Below, one piece after another: positions 37,139 to 46,883 of a DNA stretch of 64,000 nt. Every line of letters starts with the position of its first letter. Position 1 is the stretch's first letter. A program made the translations under genes and the position numbers. The DNA is taken from the NCBI GenBank assembly GCA_020632635.1, contig JACKFE010000002.1:650657-714656 (forward strand). Reading direction: 5' to 3'. The notes beneath the pieces were generated by a model. That model made no database searches and had not been told where the DNA came from. It saw only the letters and a list, made by a program, of their open reading frames with translations. Origin of the DNA: Nitrospiraceae bacterium. GTDB lineage: Bacteria; Nitrospirota; Nitrospiria; Nitrospirales; UBA8639.

Positions 37139-37457
37139 CTTGACGCAAATCAACCATGTACCTCTGGGTAAGGCCAGACATCCGCTCACCAAAACCAGTC
37201 GTTCGATTTTCTAGGGGGGGGGAGTATCCGGTTTTTGTCAAACCGGGATACTAAGCTCGCATATTCTTGAAAATCCTGATGCTGAACCTCTATCCATCAC
37301 CTCTCTGTCTATTGGGCTCTCCAGGATGTTCCTAATGCCTCATTAGGACCTGGAAGATATCACGTTGAAGACAAGAGCTTTCCGCACAAAAATTTTTCAT
37401 TCAATTTGAGGAGACCATCTTCCATCCACAGCCCGGAATGAAGAGAAGGCGAATCGT

Positions 37458-37483
37458 CCCGATTGGTCTAACAGCCAATCGGG
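37458..37483 (-). terminator. Hairpin downstream of secreted-protein gene
   Basis: CCCGATTGG (37458-37466), 8-nt loop, CCAATCGGG (37475-37483): a perfect 9-bp stem starting 24 nt after the stop of the gene ending at 37507. No U-tract follows. Likely a transcript end. Confidence 0.5.
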
Positions 37484-37506
37484 GCGAATGGCTTCAAAGA
37501 CTTTCC

Positions 37507-38112
37507 CTATTTCTCGATGCAAACGTCATCGATAAAGAACTGACTATTTCCGCCGATTGAAAATGTTCCGATGGACGACCCCGGCAAGGCCCGCATTTCC
37601 AACGTCCCCACGATGAAGTTTCCACCGCCTGGAGCTGCATTCACATGAATTTGTGCATTCCCCATCGTTTTCTGATGAAGCTGAGCAAGGCCTCCTTGCA
37701 AAATGCGCTTTTGGCCATTGACTTCAAAATTTTGCACATAGGCCCCACCGGTATTCTCCGCAAACCGTAAGCGCACCCGTTGGACAGGAACGTGTGGCGT
37801 AAGTTGAGCATTAATGGAATATAATTTCAACGATGGAGCCCCGCCCTGAGGAAGATTCGAAGAAACAACCTCCGCAACCTGGTTGGCTTGCTGCGAGGGT
37901 TGATTCGAATTCACATAGAATTGTCTGAGTGTGGCCACCGAATGTCGGGCATTGACCGTATCCCCAACGTGGTACTGGCTACCCATTGGAAGATTGCTAA
38001 AGTCATAACATTCCGACCCGGCCAGCGCCATCGATGTACACATTGCGACCCCGCCCAATGTTACGAAAACCGATCCGAGAATTTTAGATACCTGGGACAT
38101 TCCCCTCTTCAT
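37507..38112 (-). CDS. Secreted protein of unknown function
   Basis: About 201 residues from MKRGMSQVSKILG, with AAGGAGG seven bases upstream. A signal peptide (VFVTLGGVAMCTSMALAG) is followed by a beta-rich domain: ECYDFSNLPMGSQYHVGDTVN, VQRVRLRFAENTGGAYVQNF, GGNFIVGTLEMRALPGSSIG and a terminal SQFFIDDVCIEK. The pattern resembles a carbohydrate-binding or 'choice-of-anchor' jelly roll, with two Cys that may pair. No family is certain. Confidence 0.65.
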   Translation of the reverse strand: MKRGMSQVSKILGSVFVTLGGVAMCTSMALAGSECYDFSNLPMGSQYHVGDTVNARHSVATLRQFYVNSNQPSQQANQVAEVVSSNLPQGGAPSLKLYSINAQLTPHVPVQRVRLRFAENTGGAYVQNFEVNGQKRILQGGLAQLHQKTMGNAQIHVNAAPGGGNFIVGTLEMRALPGSSIGTFSIGGNSQFFIDDVCIEK

Positions 38113-38253
38113 GATCATTCCTCCTTGAAATCCCTGCCTGTGGTAATGAGGTACCAGGGTTAGGCAGGCAAGAAAACCCTTGGCACCCTTCATGATCCCC
38201 GCAACTTTCCACTTCAGCCATTCAACATCTATCAACATGAATGAGCGCATTCC

Positions 38254-38631
38254 TCAATCATCGAATTCCATTGTGATCTTCTTGTCCACCGCTGTCGCAA
38301 TGGGCCCTTTCGTTTTGTACAAGGTATTCTTGCCCTTTTCATATTTCGCCCGCAGGTGATGAGGTAATGCACACCCGGCATTCGTCTCGATGGCCTTCGT
38401 AGTCTTGTTGCCAGCCCCCACGGTAAAGGCATCGTCATACACCGTTTTCCACGAACCGGTGGTAGTCTTAGCCTCAACCTCCAGAATTTTGATAGAGCGG
38501 TTCAAATCATTGTCGAAGGTGACGGTCAATCCACAACCGGCATGAGCCGTCCCAGAAACCGACATGGATCCACACACCACCAGAGCCAACAGTGCCGCCA
38601 AGCACACTTCTTTTTTGAAACACATTCGCAT
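38254..38631 (-). CDS. Small secreted protein, paralogue of the next gene
   Basis: About 125 residues from MRMCFKKEVCLAALLALV, with AAAGGAGA upstream. A signal peptide ends at TAHAG and the mature protein begins CGLTVTFDNDLNRSIKILEV. It shares an A-G-x-G-C-x-L-x-V-x-x-x-N-x-x-x-x-x-I opening, signal layout and size with the adjacent gene product, so the two are tandem paralogues. Function unknown. Confidence 0.65.
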   Translation of the reverse strand: MRMCFKKEVCLAALLALVVCGSMSVSGTAHAGCGLTVTFDNDLNRSIKILEVEAKTTTGSWKTVYDDAFTVGAGNKTTKAIETNAGCALPHHLRAKYEKGKNTLYKTKGPIATAVDKKITMEFDD

Positions 38632-38755
38632 AACACCATCTCCTTTCGTTCCCTCTCCATACTGTCTAATCACTCTGACTGGATAGGATAAAGAGCCTTC
38701 CGGAAACTCCCGTTTTTTCAACGGGAGTTCAGCGGATTCAAGGCCACGCATCATG

Positions 38756-39223
38756 TTAGTTATTGATATTGATTTGAATGGTATCACCGGATTTAATCGA
38801 GACACCGTCACGACGTGTCCATTTCACATTGGGTCCATCCAGGTATTTAATTTTAAAATCAACCTTTCCCGTCCAGCATGGAAGCTGCAGCTCCACCGCT
38901 TGTTTCGAGTGGGAGGAGGCCCCAGCATTCTCCGGATCCAATAGCGCATCGGTCATCCCACTCAATGGACTCCACAGATTCAACCCGGATTTGCTGGCCG
39001 AACTTTGAGAAACCCCATAGACAAGGATGGCATTCGCGGTGTGGTTATTCACTCGGACATTCAAATCGCATCCGGCACCGGCATGAGCCTGACCTGACAT
39101 GCCCCCCGTAGCCAATAAGGCCAACAAGACAAAACCCCATGTGCCGACTCTTTTTGCAGGCCTCCATGATGGGATAGACCGCTGATCTTGTGGCATTGGT
39201 GTGTTCATTCGGAACGTACGCAT
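38756..39223 (-). CDS. Small secreted protein, paralogue of the previous gene
   Basis: This 155-residue protein has an RBS AAGGAG seven bases before the ATG at 39223. The signal peptide (WGFVLLALLATGGMSGQAHAG) leads to AGCDLNVRVNNHTANAILVYGV, closely matching its downstream paralogue. The C-terminus (VSIKSGDTIQININN) is beta-rich. The 125-bp gap to the next gene and the shared orientation indicate an operon. The upstream region carries the second copy of the 40-bp element. Confidence 0.68.
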   Translation of the reverse strand: MRTFRMNTPMPQDQRSIPSWRPAKRVGTWGFVLLALLATGGMSGQAHAGAGCDLNVRVNNHTANAILVYGVSQSSASKSGLNLWSPLSGMTDALLDPENAGASSHSKQAVELQLPCWTGKVDFKIKYLDGPNVKWTRRDGVSIKSGDTIQININN

Positions 39224-39540
39224 ACATCATCTCCTTCTTCTACCCATGTTATGTATCTCATGAGACGCCGGGTAGACATAACGCGGCATGAGCATATATT
39301 CACCAGCCCCATCTGTTCCTTTCGTTACCTCTGACGTCTGTCGTCACGTTCGATCCAAAGGTTCATTCCGCAAAAAATTTTTTGTGCATCCGTGCTGTTC
39401 ATCTTGTACCAGGCATCAAGCAATCGCTGGACCACTTTCCTCGCCTAGAACACCAACACGTAAAATCTACGATGCATCAAGCCGTTCATGAGCGTTCTTC
39501 TCATCAAGCCTCTTGATATTCATGCCGGACACAGAAAAAT

Positions 39541-39580
39541 TGTATCCAATTAGATAGCGTTCTTATCAAAAAGGATTCAT
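39541..39580. promoter_or_regulatory. Shared 40-bp intergenic element, copy 2
   Basis: Starts TGTATCCA, includes TTCTTATCAAAAAGGATTCAT's core and matches 37099-37138 at 33 of 40 positions. The rest of 39224-39850 holds no confident gene; a plus-strand frame at 39581-39832 begins right after this element with AAGGA before its ATG, but its product looks random. Confidence 0.5.
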
Positions 39581-39850
39581 ATGCTCTCCCTTGCCCCACT
39601 CGATGATTCATGCCCGATTGAGAAAAGAGTTTTCCATCACAAAGAGAGTGAGCTTCTTACCCGGCTAATCACGCAGGCTTCTGCTCGGGATAGTTTTATA
39701 GGTATTTATTCACATCACGAACACCTGTCGGGAAAAGGGTCTGAGGACGGATCAGAAGGACGAACGAGAAGAAATCTTTCCCCAAAGAAAGAGAGAGAAA
39801 CACACCCACGTAAATATGGTGATGAAAAATAGTGCGGAGGAGAGGATCGA

Positions 39851-40060
39851 CTACTCGGAATGCTGCAACCAGGCGGCGAGTTGACTGCGGGAACCGATGC
39901 CTAACTTTCGAATGATCGATTGCACTTGATTTGCGACCGTCTATGCATTGGTATGACGACGTTGGGCAATGTCCAGATTGGTCGACCCAGCCAGCATGAG
40001 AGTAAGCATACCCCGCTTACCCTCGGTAAGATTCGTTACTCGCTTCTCAGTCGTGAGCGG
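39851..40060 (-). pseudogene. LuxR-type HTH fragment with in-frame amber stop
   Basis: Read on the minus strand, 70 codons encode LTEGKRGMLTLMLAGSTNLD, then IAQRRHTNA, a TAG stop, TVANQVQSIIRKLGIGSRSQ and LAAWLQHSE then stop. The order is that of a GerE/LuxR DNA-binding domain (the TVANQVxxIxRKLGxxSR recognition helix region). The interrupted frame and the lack of any receiver or sensor domain upstream mark a decayed regulator. The region 40061-40508 upstream shows no further recognisable domain. Confidence 0.7.
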
Positions 40061-40508
40061 ATAGATGCCAAGCAGGAGATGGCCTCCATTCACAGCCCGT
40101 TTCGCCAATTTCATTTATTATCCACTGTGGTCTTGACTTGAATACTTGACTGAAAACATGTCGTGCCCGTCGCAGGCCCCAACGTCTCAATGCATTCCAG
40201 GCGGATGCGGGCAGGGTGTAAGAGTACGTACCGATGGTGGGCAAACAACTACGGTAGGAGAGTGAGGCGCACGATCCAACAGATTTTTCACCCCTGGTTT
40301 CTCGTCGACTTCAAGGTTGGATACGGCATCGATCAGCCCGATCCAATCCTTGGATGTCGTTATCAGAGCCCTTCTGACAAATTATGAATGATCATTCAGG
40401 GAACTGGATACATTGATATTTGATACAGCATCTTGCCCCCGTGGTCTCCAACCCCCATTTGAAAAATCCTTCTATCAACAATAACCCCCTCTTCAATCGA
40501 AAGAAATT

Positions 40509-42083
40509 TCAGGATTCCGGTAAGCCGTATCCCCCACCACCTGGGGTTTCAATGATTAATTCGTCTCCGGCTTCCACAGCCATTGAACATTTTCCGGGTA
40601 ACTCTTTTTCCATGCCTTTGTGCATCAGACCATTACGGCCTGATTGCCCTGATTGGCCTCCTTCCAACCCATAGGGCCGGGTCACCCGCCGATCCGACAG
40701 CACCGTGATGTCAGCGGATTGAAGAAAATGATAGGTCCGTACGACTCCTTCGCCCCCTTGCCGCCGACCGTTTCCTCCAGACCCCTCTCGTAAGGCATAC
40801 CGGGAGATTCGGAACGGATAGGCATACTCTAAGGCCTCAACCGGCGTGTTGAGCGTATTGGTCATATGCGAATGCCGACCACTGACTCCATCGACATGAG
40901 GCCCCGCGCCCATTCCGCCACCAATCGTCTCGTAATAGGTAAACGGCCGATCATGGCGTTGGTCCCAGCCGCCGATGGTCAGATTATTCATCGTCCCTTG
41001 GCTAGCAGCCGGAATTCGTTCCGGGCAGGCTTGTGCCAATGCGCCCAGCAGCACATCTACAATCCTCTGAGAAGTCTCGACATTACCGGCAGCCACGGCA
41101 GCCGGATGTTTGGCATTCACCAAAGTACCTTCCGGTGCCACAACGCTGATCGGTTGTAGACATCCACTATTAGCGGGAATATCCAAACCCAACACACAGC
41201 GGAACACATAGGCCACGGCCGACAACGTGACAGGATAGACCGCATTGATGCTGCCCACCCGCTGAGGGTCCGTTCCGGAAAAGTCGACCGTGGCCTGTTC
41301 CCCGTCGATGGTAATGGCCACTCGAATAACCACCGGCTCTTCGGTAAAGCCATCATTATCCAACGCCTCTTCAAATCGGTAACAGCCATCAGGCAACAGG
41401 CCTATCAAGTGACGAGTCATCCGCTCACTGTATCGAAGGAGAGCCTTCATATCCGCCAAGAGCGCGGATACGCCGAACCGTTCCGTGAAGCCCTGCATCC
41501 GTTCTATCCCAATCCGATTGGCCGCCATTTGAGCCAGGAGATCCCCGGACCGTTCCTCCGGAGTCCGGACATTGGCCAGAAACAACCGCCACACGTCTTC
41601 ATTCCTTCTGCCTCCTATCATGAGTTTCACGGGAGGGATGATGACACCTTCTTGATAGATTTCTTGCGACAGAGGCATCGACCCAGCAGATATCCCGCCG
41701 ATATCGGCATGGTGCGCCCGATTGGCCACAAACCCCAGCAACGTCTGTCTGGTGTCCCGCTCCACAAAAATTGGCGCCACGACGGTCAGATCCGGCAGAT
41801 GCGTCCCCCCGCGATACGGATCATTCACCATGGCCATATCGCCAGGTGAAAAAGTCAGCGCCTGCAAGCAGGCTTGGACTGAAAGGGGCATGGCCCCCAG
41901 ATGGACAGGTATGTGCGCGGCCTGCGCCACCAGATGGCCTGAGGCATCAAACACCGCGCAGGAAAAATCACAGCGCTCCTTGATATTGGGTGAAAAGGCC
42001 GCTCTTCGCAAACGAGCACCCATTTCTTCGGCCACAGACACCAGACGATGTTTCATGATTTCGGTTCGTATCGAATCATCCAT
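40509..42083 (-). CDS. hyuB: Hydantoinase B / oxoprolinase beta-type subunit
   Basis: About 524 residues from MDDSIRTEIMKHRLVSVAEEMG, the family's normal opening; the longer frame to 42200 is an extension inside hyuA. Conserved segments include SPNIKERCDFSCAVFD, HIPVHLGAMPLSV, DMAMVNDPYRGGTHLPDLTVVAP and the Gly-rich SGGNGRRQGGEGVVR. With HyuA it forms an ATP-dependent hydrolase for hydantoins, 5-oxoproline or similar cyclic amides. Its start overlaps the hyuA stop by eight bases, so the subunits are translationally coupled. Confidence 0.92.
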   Translation of the reverse strand: MDDSIRTEIMKHRLVSVAEEMGARLRRAAFSPNIKERCDFSCAVFDASGHLVAQAAHIPVHLGAMPLSVQACLQALTFSPGDMAMVNDPYRGGTHLPDLTVVAPIFVERDTRQTLLGFVANRAHHADIGGISAGSMPLSQEIYQEGVIIPPVKLMIGGRRNEDVWRLFLANVRTPEERSGDLLAQMAANRIGIERMQGFTERFGVSALLADMKALLRYSERMTRHLIGLLPDGCYRFEEALDNDGFTEEPVVIRVAITIDGEQATVDFSGTDPQRVGSINAVYPVTLSAVAYVFRCVLGLDIPANSGCLQPISVVAPEGTLVNAKHPAAVAAGNVETSQRIVDVLLGALAQACPERIPAASQGTMNNLTIGGWDQRHDRPFTYYETIGGGMGAGPHVDGVSGRHSHMTNTLNTPVEALEYAYPFRISRYALREGSGGNGRRQGGEGVVRTYHFLQSADITVLSDRRVTRPYGLEGGQSGQSGRNGLMHKGMEKELPGKCSMAVEAGDELIIETPGGGGYGLPES

Positions 42084-44103
42084 CGGTTGCCCCAATCTGA
42101 ATGAGAATATTGGAATAACCATCCATCGCGGCCAGATCAGCCGGCCCGACATACACCGTGGTATCGTCCAGCACCAGAATAGCGGGCCCCGTAATTTCAT
42201 GTCCCGGACGCAGACGATGGCCCCAATAATGGGGAACAGACTGCATTCCTCGTCCCGACACGACCAGCCGCTCCTCCCATCTGGCAGAAGACGAATCGGC
42301 CGACCCCAAAGGCTGTGCGGAAATCGTCGGAGGCCTCACTCGGCCAATCGCCCGCACCCGGACGTTCACGATTTCAACATTGGCTTCCGGCTGACAGTAG
42401 CCATACCGACGTTGATGCAGACGATCAAACTCATCGCGGAAGCTTGGAATACAAGGCACTTCCAGATCAAACGATTGCCCGACATAGCGAACATCGAGCG
42501 TTTTGGTAAGCACGGCTTGGGTAGACGGGATCATTTCTCGCGCTAGGTCTTTTTCCCCCTGGAGCACCAGTTCCCCTGTATGCGACTCCACCATCTCAAA
42601 CGGAATATTTCCGGGCAACATCACCGTACGGACATAATCCAATTCCACATCCGCGGCCAGCATACCCAAAGCCGAAAGTGTCGCAGCCATAGGCGAAACC
42701 AACACCTGGGGAATACCCAACGCTCTGGCTAAGGCGCAAGCATGGAGGCCGCCCGCACCTCCAAACGACACCAACACCATTTCTCGCGGATCTTCTCCTC
42801 GCTCCACCGACATCACACGGAGAGCCCGTTCCATATGCGCATTGGCAATCCGGATCATCCCCAGAGCCACGGCTTGGCGCACCTCCAGCCCTGGTGACGG
42901 GGACACCGAGAGCGTTCGACTGAATTCATCGAAAGCCTGATACGCGGCCTGGACATCCAACGGCATCTGCCCACCTAAAAACCCGTCCGAGGGCAGGCGG
43001 CCCAACACCACATGCGCATCGGTTACCGTAGGAGACCTTCCGCCACGCCCGTAACATACTGGCCCCGGGTCGGCCCCGGCACTTTGTGGACCCACACGAA
43101 GATTGCCCCCCGCATCCACCAGGGCCAGAGACCCTCCCCCGGCTCCCACCGTATGAATGTCAATCACCGGCACACGAATCGGACATCCACCCACTTCGGC
43201 TTCAGTGGTGACATGAATCGCTTCATTGACGAAGGCCACATCCGTGGATGTTCCGCCCATATCAAAGGTTAAGATACGGCTGAATCCGGCTAGACTGGCC
43301 AGATACCGCGCACCAACGACTCCTCCCGCCGGGCCAGACAAAATTGAGCGCACCCCGTGGCCACGGGCTTGCGTCACCGAAATACGACCCCCATTTGATT
43401 GCAAAATATGAAACTCTGTTGGGTGTATTTCCCGTTCCAATCGTCCCAAATATGTATCCAATACAGGTGATACGTAGGCATTCACCACTGTCGTGCTGGT
43501 CCGCTCATATTCGCGAAATTCAGGCAAAATTTCGGAAGAAGAGGTGACAAAAAGATTTTCTTCGCGCAACCGTTCCGTCACCCAGCGTTCGTGCTCAGGA
43601 TTCACAAAGGAAAAAAGAAACGACACGGCTACGGACTGAATCGCCTCACGTCGTAGCGTGTCGATAATTGACTCCAGATTCTCTTTTTGAAGTGGAATGA
43701 TGATAGTTCCCTGAGCATCCACTCGTTCCCTCATCTCCAGACACCAGGCGCGGGGAACGAGCGGATCGGGAATGAGGGGAAACAAATTATAGAGATCGGG
43801 ACGATCCTGTCTTCCGATCTTCAAGATATCCCGAAACCCTTCGGTGGTAATCAGGGCCGTACGCGCCCCTTTCCGTTCCAAAATGGCATTCGTGGCCACA
43901 GTCGATCCGTGGACAATATGGCGGCCAGTAGACTGGGAAATTTTCGCTAAGCCTTGCAGGACGGCTTCAGCGGGATCGGCAGGCGTTGACAGCACTTTAA
44001 ACCGCCTGAGCGATTGCTCCCCGGCGGCATATATCACAAAGTCGGTAAACGTCCCGCCAATATCGATCCCCACCCATAGATGTTGAGAAGATGGTTTGGG
44101 CAT
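42076..44103 (-). CDS. hyuA: Hydantoinase A / oxoprolinase alpha-type subunit
   Basis: This 675-residue protein opens WVGIDIGGTFTDFVIY, the ASKHA phosphate-1 loop, and continues VHGSTVATNAILERKGA, FDMGGTSTDVAF and PAGGVVGARY. These are hallmarks of the Hydantoinase_A N-terminal and main domains. It supplies ATP binding for the cyclic amide hydrolase formed with HyuB. Substrate specificity cannot be told from sequence alone. No regulator lies next to it except the LuxR remnant beyond hyuB. Confidence 0.93.
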   Translation of the reverse strand: MPKPSSQHLWVGIDIGGTFTDFVIYAAGEQSLRRFKVLSTPADPAEAVLQGLAKISQSTGRHIVHGSTVATNAILERKGARTALITTEGFRDILKIGRQDRPDLYNLFPLIPDPLVPRAWCLEMRERVDAQGTIIIPLQKENLESIIDTLRREAIQSVAVSFLFSFVNPEHERWVTERLREENLFVTSSSEILPEFREYERTSTTVVNAYVSPVLDTYLGRLEREIHPTEFHILQSNGGRISVTQARGHGVRSILSGPAGGVVGARYLASLAGFSRILTFDMGGTSTDVAFVNEAIHVTTEAEVGGCPIRVPVIDIHTVGAGGGSLALVDAGGNLRVGPQSAGADPGPVCYGRGGRSPTVTDAHVVLGRLPSDGFLGGQMPLDVQAAYQAFDEFSRTLSVSPSPGLEVRQAVALGMIRIANAHMERALRVMSVERGEDPREMVLVSFGGAGGLHACALARALGIPQVLVSPMAATLSALGMLAADVELDYVRTVMLPGNIPFEMVESHTGELVLQGEKDLAREMIPSTQAVLTKTLDVRYVGQSFDLEVPCIPSFRDEFDRLHQRRYGYCQPEANVEIVNVRVRAIGRVRPPTISAQPLGSADSSSARWEERLVVSGRGMQSVPHYWGHRLRPGHEITGPAILVLDDTTVYVGPADLAAMDGYSNILIQIGATDG

Positions 44104-44249
44104 GGGAAATACTCTTCCTGAAGGAATGGGAGAAGAGCATACCGGATTGTCAGCGAAGTTTGAAGAGCAGAAATGAAAGATACGGTGTGGAGAGAGAGAA
44201 TCGCTCTCGTCGGTTCAGCAAACGGAGGTCCACCTCAAGAAACTCAACA

Positions 44250-45761
44250 TTACCCTTTGACCAGACCTTTTAGAGCTACCCGTCGAGGGCTTCCACTGGC
44301 GTTATCTTGGATGGTGAGTGTGGCATGATGACTGCCGGAATCATGTGGAACAAACCCCACATCAAGAGTACAAGAGTCTCCCGTCTGCAGCGTGACCCCG
44401 GCACAGGTATTCTCCGACAGGGCAAACGCCTCTGCACCATGGCCGCTGATTCCTACCTCCACAATCTTGAGGAGTCCTAACCCAATATTGGACAGCCGAA
44501 TCGTTTGCGCCGAAGCCGATGGCTTGCGACTCATGTCGGCCTCAAAGACAAGGGCATCCGTGCTGACACTCGGCAAGGGAATTGCCCCACCTCCACTGAG
44601 CAAAACCGAGACTCCGTCCGAATTGGTGCTAGCCGCGGCCAAATCGGGAAACTGATCCCGGTCAAAATCCTCTACCACCACCGCCGACGGAGTGGCACCA
44701 ACCCCAAAATGTCCGGCGGAGGTAAAGAGCCCCTTTCCATTACCCAAGAACATCGACACACTATTTGAATCACGATTGACGACCGCCAAATCCAACTCGT
44801 GATCTCCGTCAAAATCCCGGAAAATGGCCCCGACCGGGGCAAAACCGACTTTGATGGGATCCAATTCCGTAAACGTTCCACCTTCCCGCTGGAGCAAAAT
44901 ACGAATGGTATCAGAATACAAGCTCGTCACCGCCAGGTCGGCTAACCCATCATGATTCAAGTCCGCTCCTTGAATCGAGCTCAGGGTGAATCCCGGCTTG
45001 AATTCCTTCTCCAGCACAAAGGTGCCATCCCCGGCATTCTTCAACAGAGACACCAGGCCATTGGGTGAACGCCAACTGGGTTGGCTCCAGGTCACGGTCA
45101 GATCGGGTTTACCATCCCCGGTCATATCTTCAACCAGCACTCCCGTGGGAAACATGCCATCACGGTCAGTCTGATCATAAGAAATCGGAGCCAGTAATCC
45201 CCCTTTTCCGTCATTCATCAACACCGAAAGATTGAAGGGCGGATAATATCCGAATCGGCCGCTGTTCACGGCCACGACGTCACTCCATCCATCGCCATTG
45301 AGATCCTGCACTGCCAAAAAGGTCGTACCCTTCCCGGCATCCCGAGCATCTAACTTGTGAAACAGGCCTGTCCCTTCTCCTTTGAGCACGACGACTTGGT
45401 CCGACCCGCTCAAGGCCAACACCAGATCAAGGTGCCCATCGCGATCCATATCTTCTGCCACTAACGCCAGAGGTATTTTGCCCACTCCAAAAGACACCGC
45501 CCCTCGAAAGGTTCCGTTCCCATTCCCTAACAAGACAGAAACATCATCGGACGTTCCATTGACCGTCGCGACGTCCCACAATCCATCCCCATTAAAATCA
45601 CCAGATGTAATGGCCTGGGGAGCCCGGCCCACTGGATTACTGGGGGTTGGCGTATAGGTCAAATTCTGGGCATGGCTGGTAGGGGAAAGCCATAGCCCCC
45701 CTACTCCTAAAACCACTCCGCTCAACAAAATTGAACGGATTAGAACAGAAAACGTATTCAT
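44250..45761 (-). CDS. Secreted FG-GAP/VCBS repeat protein
   Basis: About 503 residues from MNTFSVLIRSILL. The signal peptide is followed by six to seven FG-GAP/VCBS repeats with calcium-loop motifs (DFNGDGLWDVA, DMDRDGHLDLV, DLNGDGWSDVV, DLNHDGLADLA, DFDGDHELDLA, DFDRDQFPDLA), giving a beta-propeller. A C-terminal choice-of-anchor D-like Ig domain follows (about 410-503: LRLSNIGLGLLKIVEVGISG). Likely cell-surface or secreted. Its start overlaps the stop of the 45758-46015 gene by four bases. Confidence 0.88.
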   Translation of the reverse strand: MNTFSVLIRSILLSGVVLGVGGLWLSPTSHAQNLTYTPTPSNPVGRAPQAITSGDFNGDGLWDVATVNGTSDDVSVLLGNGNGTFRGAVSFGVGKIPLALVAEDMDRDGHLDLVLALSGSDQVVVLKGEGTGLFHKLDARDAGKGTTFLAVQDLNGDGWSDVVAVNSGRFGYYPPFNLSVLMNDGKGGLLAPISYDQTDRDGMFPTGVLVEDMTGDGKPDLTVTWSQPSWRSPNGLVSLLKNAGDGTFVLEKEFKPGFTLSSIQGADLNHDGLADLAVTSLYSDTIRILLQREGGTFTELDPIKVGFAPVGAIFRDFDGDHELDLAVVNRDSNSVSMFLGNGKGLFTSAGHFGVGATPSAVVVEDFDRDQFPDLAAASTNSDGVSVLLSGGGAIPLPSVSTDALVFEADMSRKPSASAQTIRLSNIGLGLLKIVEVGISGHGAEAFALSENTCAGVTLQTGDSCTLDVGFVPHDSGSHHATLTIQDNASGSPRRVALKGLVKG

Positions 45762-46015
45762 AGCTGACGGTTGGAAAAGTCTCGTTCCAAAACAATTTCG
45801 ATTTCCTGACTGGCACTCATCCCTCGATTGCGAAATCGTCCTGCCCATTGAGGATACCTCTTCAAGGTTTGAAAGATTCCTTTAATGATATCGGGTTTCA
45901 CACGAGATTCCCAATCCCTGGTCCAAACAAGCTCATCCTCATCACCTTCATAATCTTCAGGGAACGTGGCTTCAAGAGAAAACCGGAGGGTAAAAGACTG
46001 CTCTTCATGATGCAT
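45758..46015 (-). CDS. Small acidic hypothetical protein
   Basis: About 85 residues from MHHEEQSFTLRFSLEATFPE; GAGGAG six bases before this ATG favours it over the longer frame to 46066. Very acidic centre (EDYEGDEDELVW). No family recognised. Its stop is coupled (ATGA) to the FG-GAP gene. Confidence 0.55.
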   Translation of the reverse strand: MHHEEQSFTLRFSLEATFPEDYEGDEDELVWTRDWESRVKPDIIKGIFQTLKRYPQWAGRFRNRGMSASQEIEIVLERDFSNRQL

Positions 46016-46126
46016 CGCTTTCTCCTCTTCCAATACATGTTGAAACGGCTCCCCCACCGTTGTCACATTCTGAAATGGTCGCCTATAATAGCTTTACCAT
46101 TTACCTGAAAAGGAGGTCCAGAACCG

Positions 46127-46354
46127 ATGCCTATTTTTGCCTATAAGTGCCAAAGCTGTTCCCACACATTCGAAATGCTGGTGCATAATTCCACGGTTCC
46201 TGAATGTCCCAAATGCCAGCACACCACACTCGAGAAACTCCTGACAGGATTTGCCGTGGGTGGAACCGGCTCCGGCATGGATTTTTCAGGGGATGAAGGA
46301 GGATGTGGGAGCTGCGGCGACCCTCGGGGGCCCGGGGCGTGCTCCATGAACTAA
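46127..46354 (+). CDS. FmdB-type zinc ribbon protein
   Basis: This 75-residue protein begins MPIFAYKCQSCSHTFE and contains a second CPKC pair, the CxxC-CxxC ribbon of the FmdB/regulatory zinc ribbon family. It is followed by a Gly-rich tail with CGSCGDPRGPGACS. A strong AGGAGG lies upstream. Function is not established; members are often near amidase or formamidase genes or stress genes. Confidence 0.88.
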   Translation: MPIFAYKCQSCSHTFEMLVHNSTVPECPKCQHTTLEKLLTGFAVGGTGSGMDFSGDEGGCGSCGDPRGPGACSMN

Positions 46355-46883
46355 GCGTCTTGGGCGTTCCCTATGACCCATATGGCATAGTGAGGGACCA
46401 TGCACGATACTAAATCATCCCAGTACTGAGCAGCCCAAAGGCTGCTCCACTCCACCCCCCTACCCAAATCATCGGTTCCTGCAAGCGCAGCCAGGCCATT
46501 TGTGGATTGATGCACTAGACAAACAGTATTGAAAGAAGAAACATTAAGATTGAAAAAATAAATCGCCAATACAATGCATTTTTGAGGAATGTTTGATTGA
46601 AGGGCGGAGTGATATGAAACCCCAATCTCCAACAATCACGGCAGATGGGAAGAGCCGCTGCATACGGACTGACTCCCTGTTCTAGGAGCGGCTGAATAGA
46701 CCGGTAAATCTCTCTCGAGTTTTTATCATGATGGACTCGTCGCTTCCTCAACCTTGCTGCATCTGATGGTTCACTTCGCAAGGAGCCCTTAGGAATTAGC
46801 CTTTCGCCTCAAATCCCTGGAACACTCTTTTGAGTGTTGTCTCGAAGGGTACCATTGTTTAGAGGATATTCGACGGTTTTCCG
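46355..46883. other. Gene-poor intergenic region
   Basis: About 530 bp. Minus-strand frames at 46351-46635 and 46515-46781 have no supporting features. A 7-bp hairpin AACACTC-TTTT-GAGTGTT lies at 46821-46838. Confidence 0.5.

Larger units (their letters stand above)
36826..37506. other. Long regulatory intergenic region
   Basis: About 680 bp without a gene, upstream of the two-repeat secreted protein. It holds the 40-bp element at 37099-37138 shared with 39541-39580. It also holds a palindrome CCTAATG-CCT-CATTAGG at 37331-37347 and the hairpin at 37458-37483. Confidence 0.6.

Noticed and set aside
39581..39832. 83-residue plus-strand ORF
   Set aside because: There is a weak ribosome site, but the product is charged low-complexity sequence with no recognisable features. 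Left unannotated.
46351..46781. Two short minus-strand ORFs
   Set aside because: No family features or ribosome site; they overlap each other in different frames.
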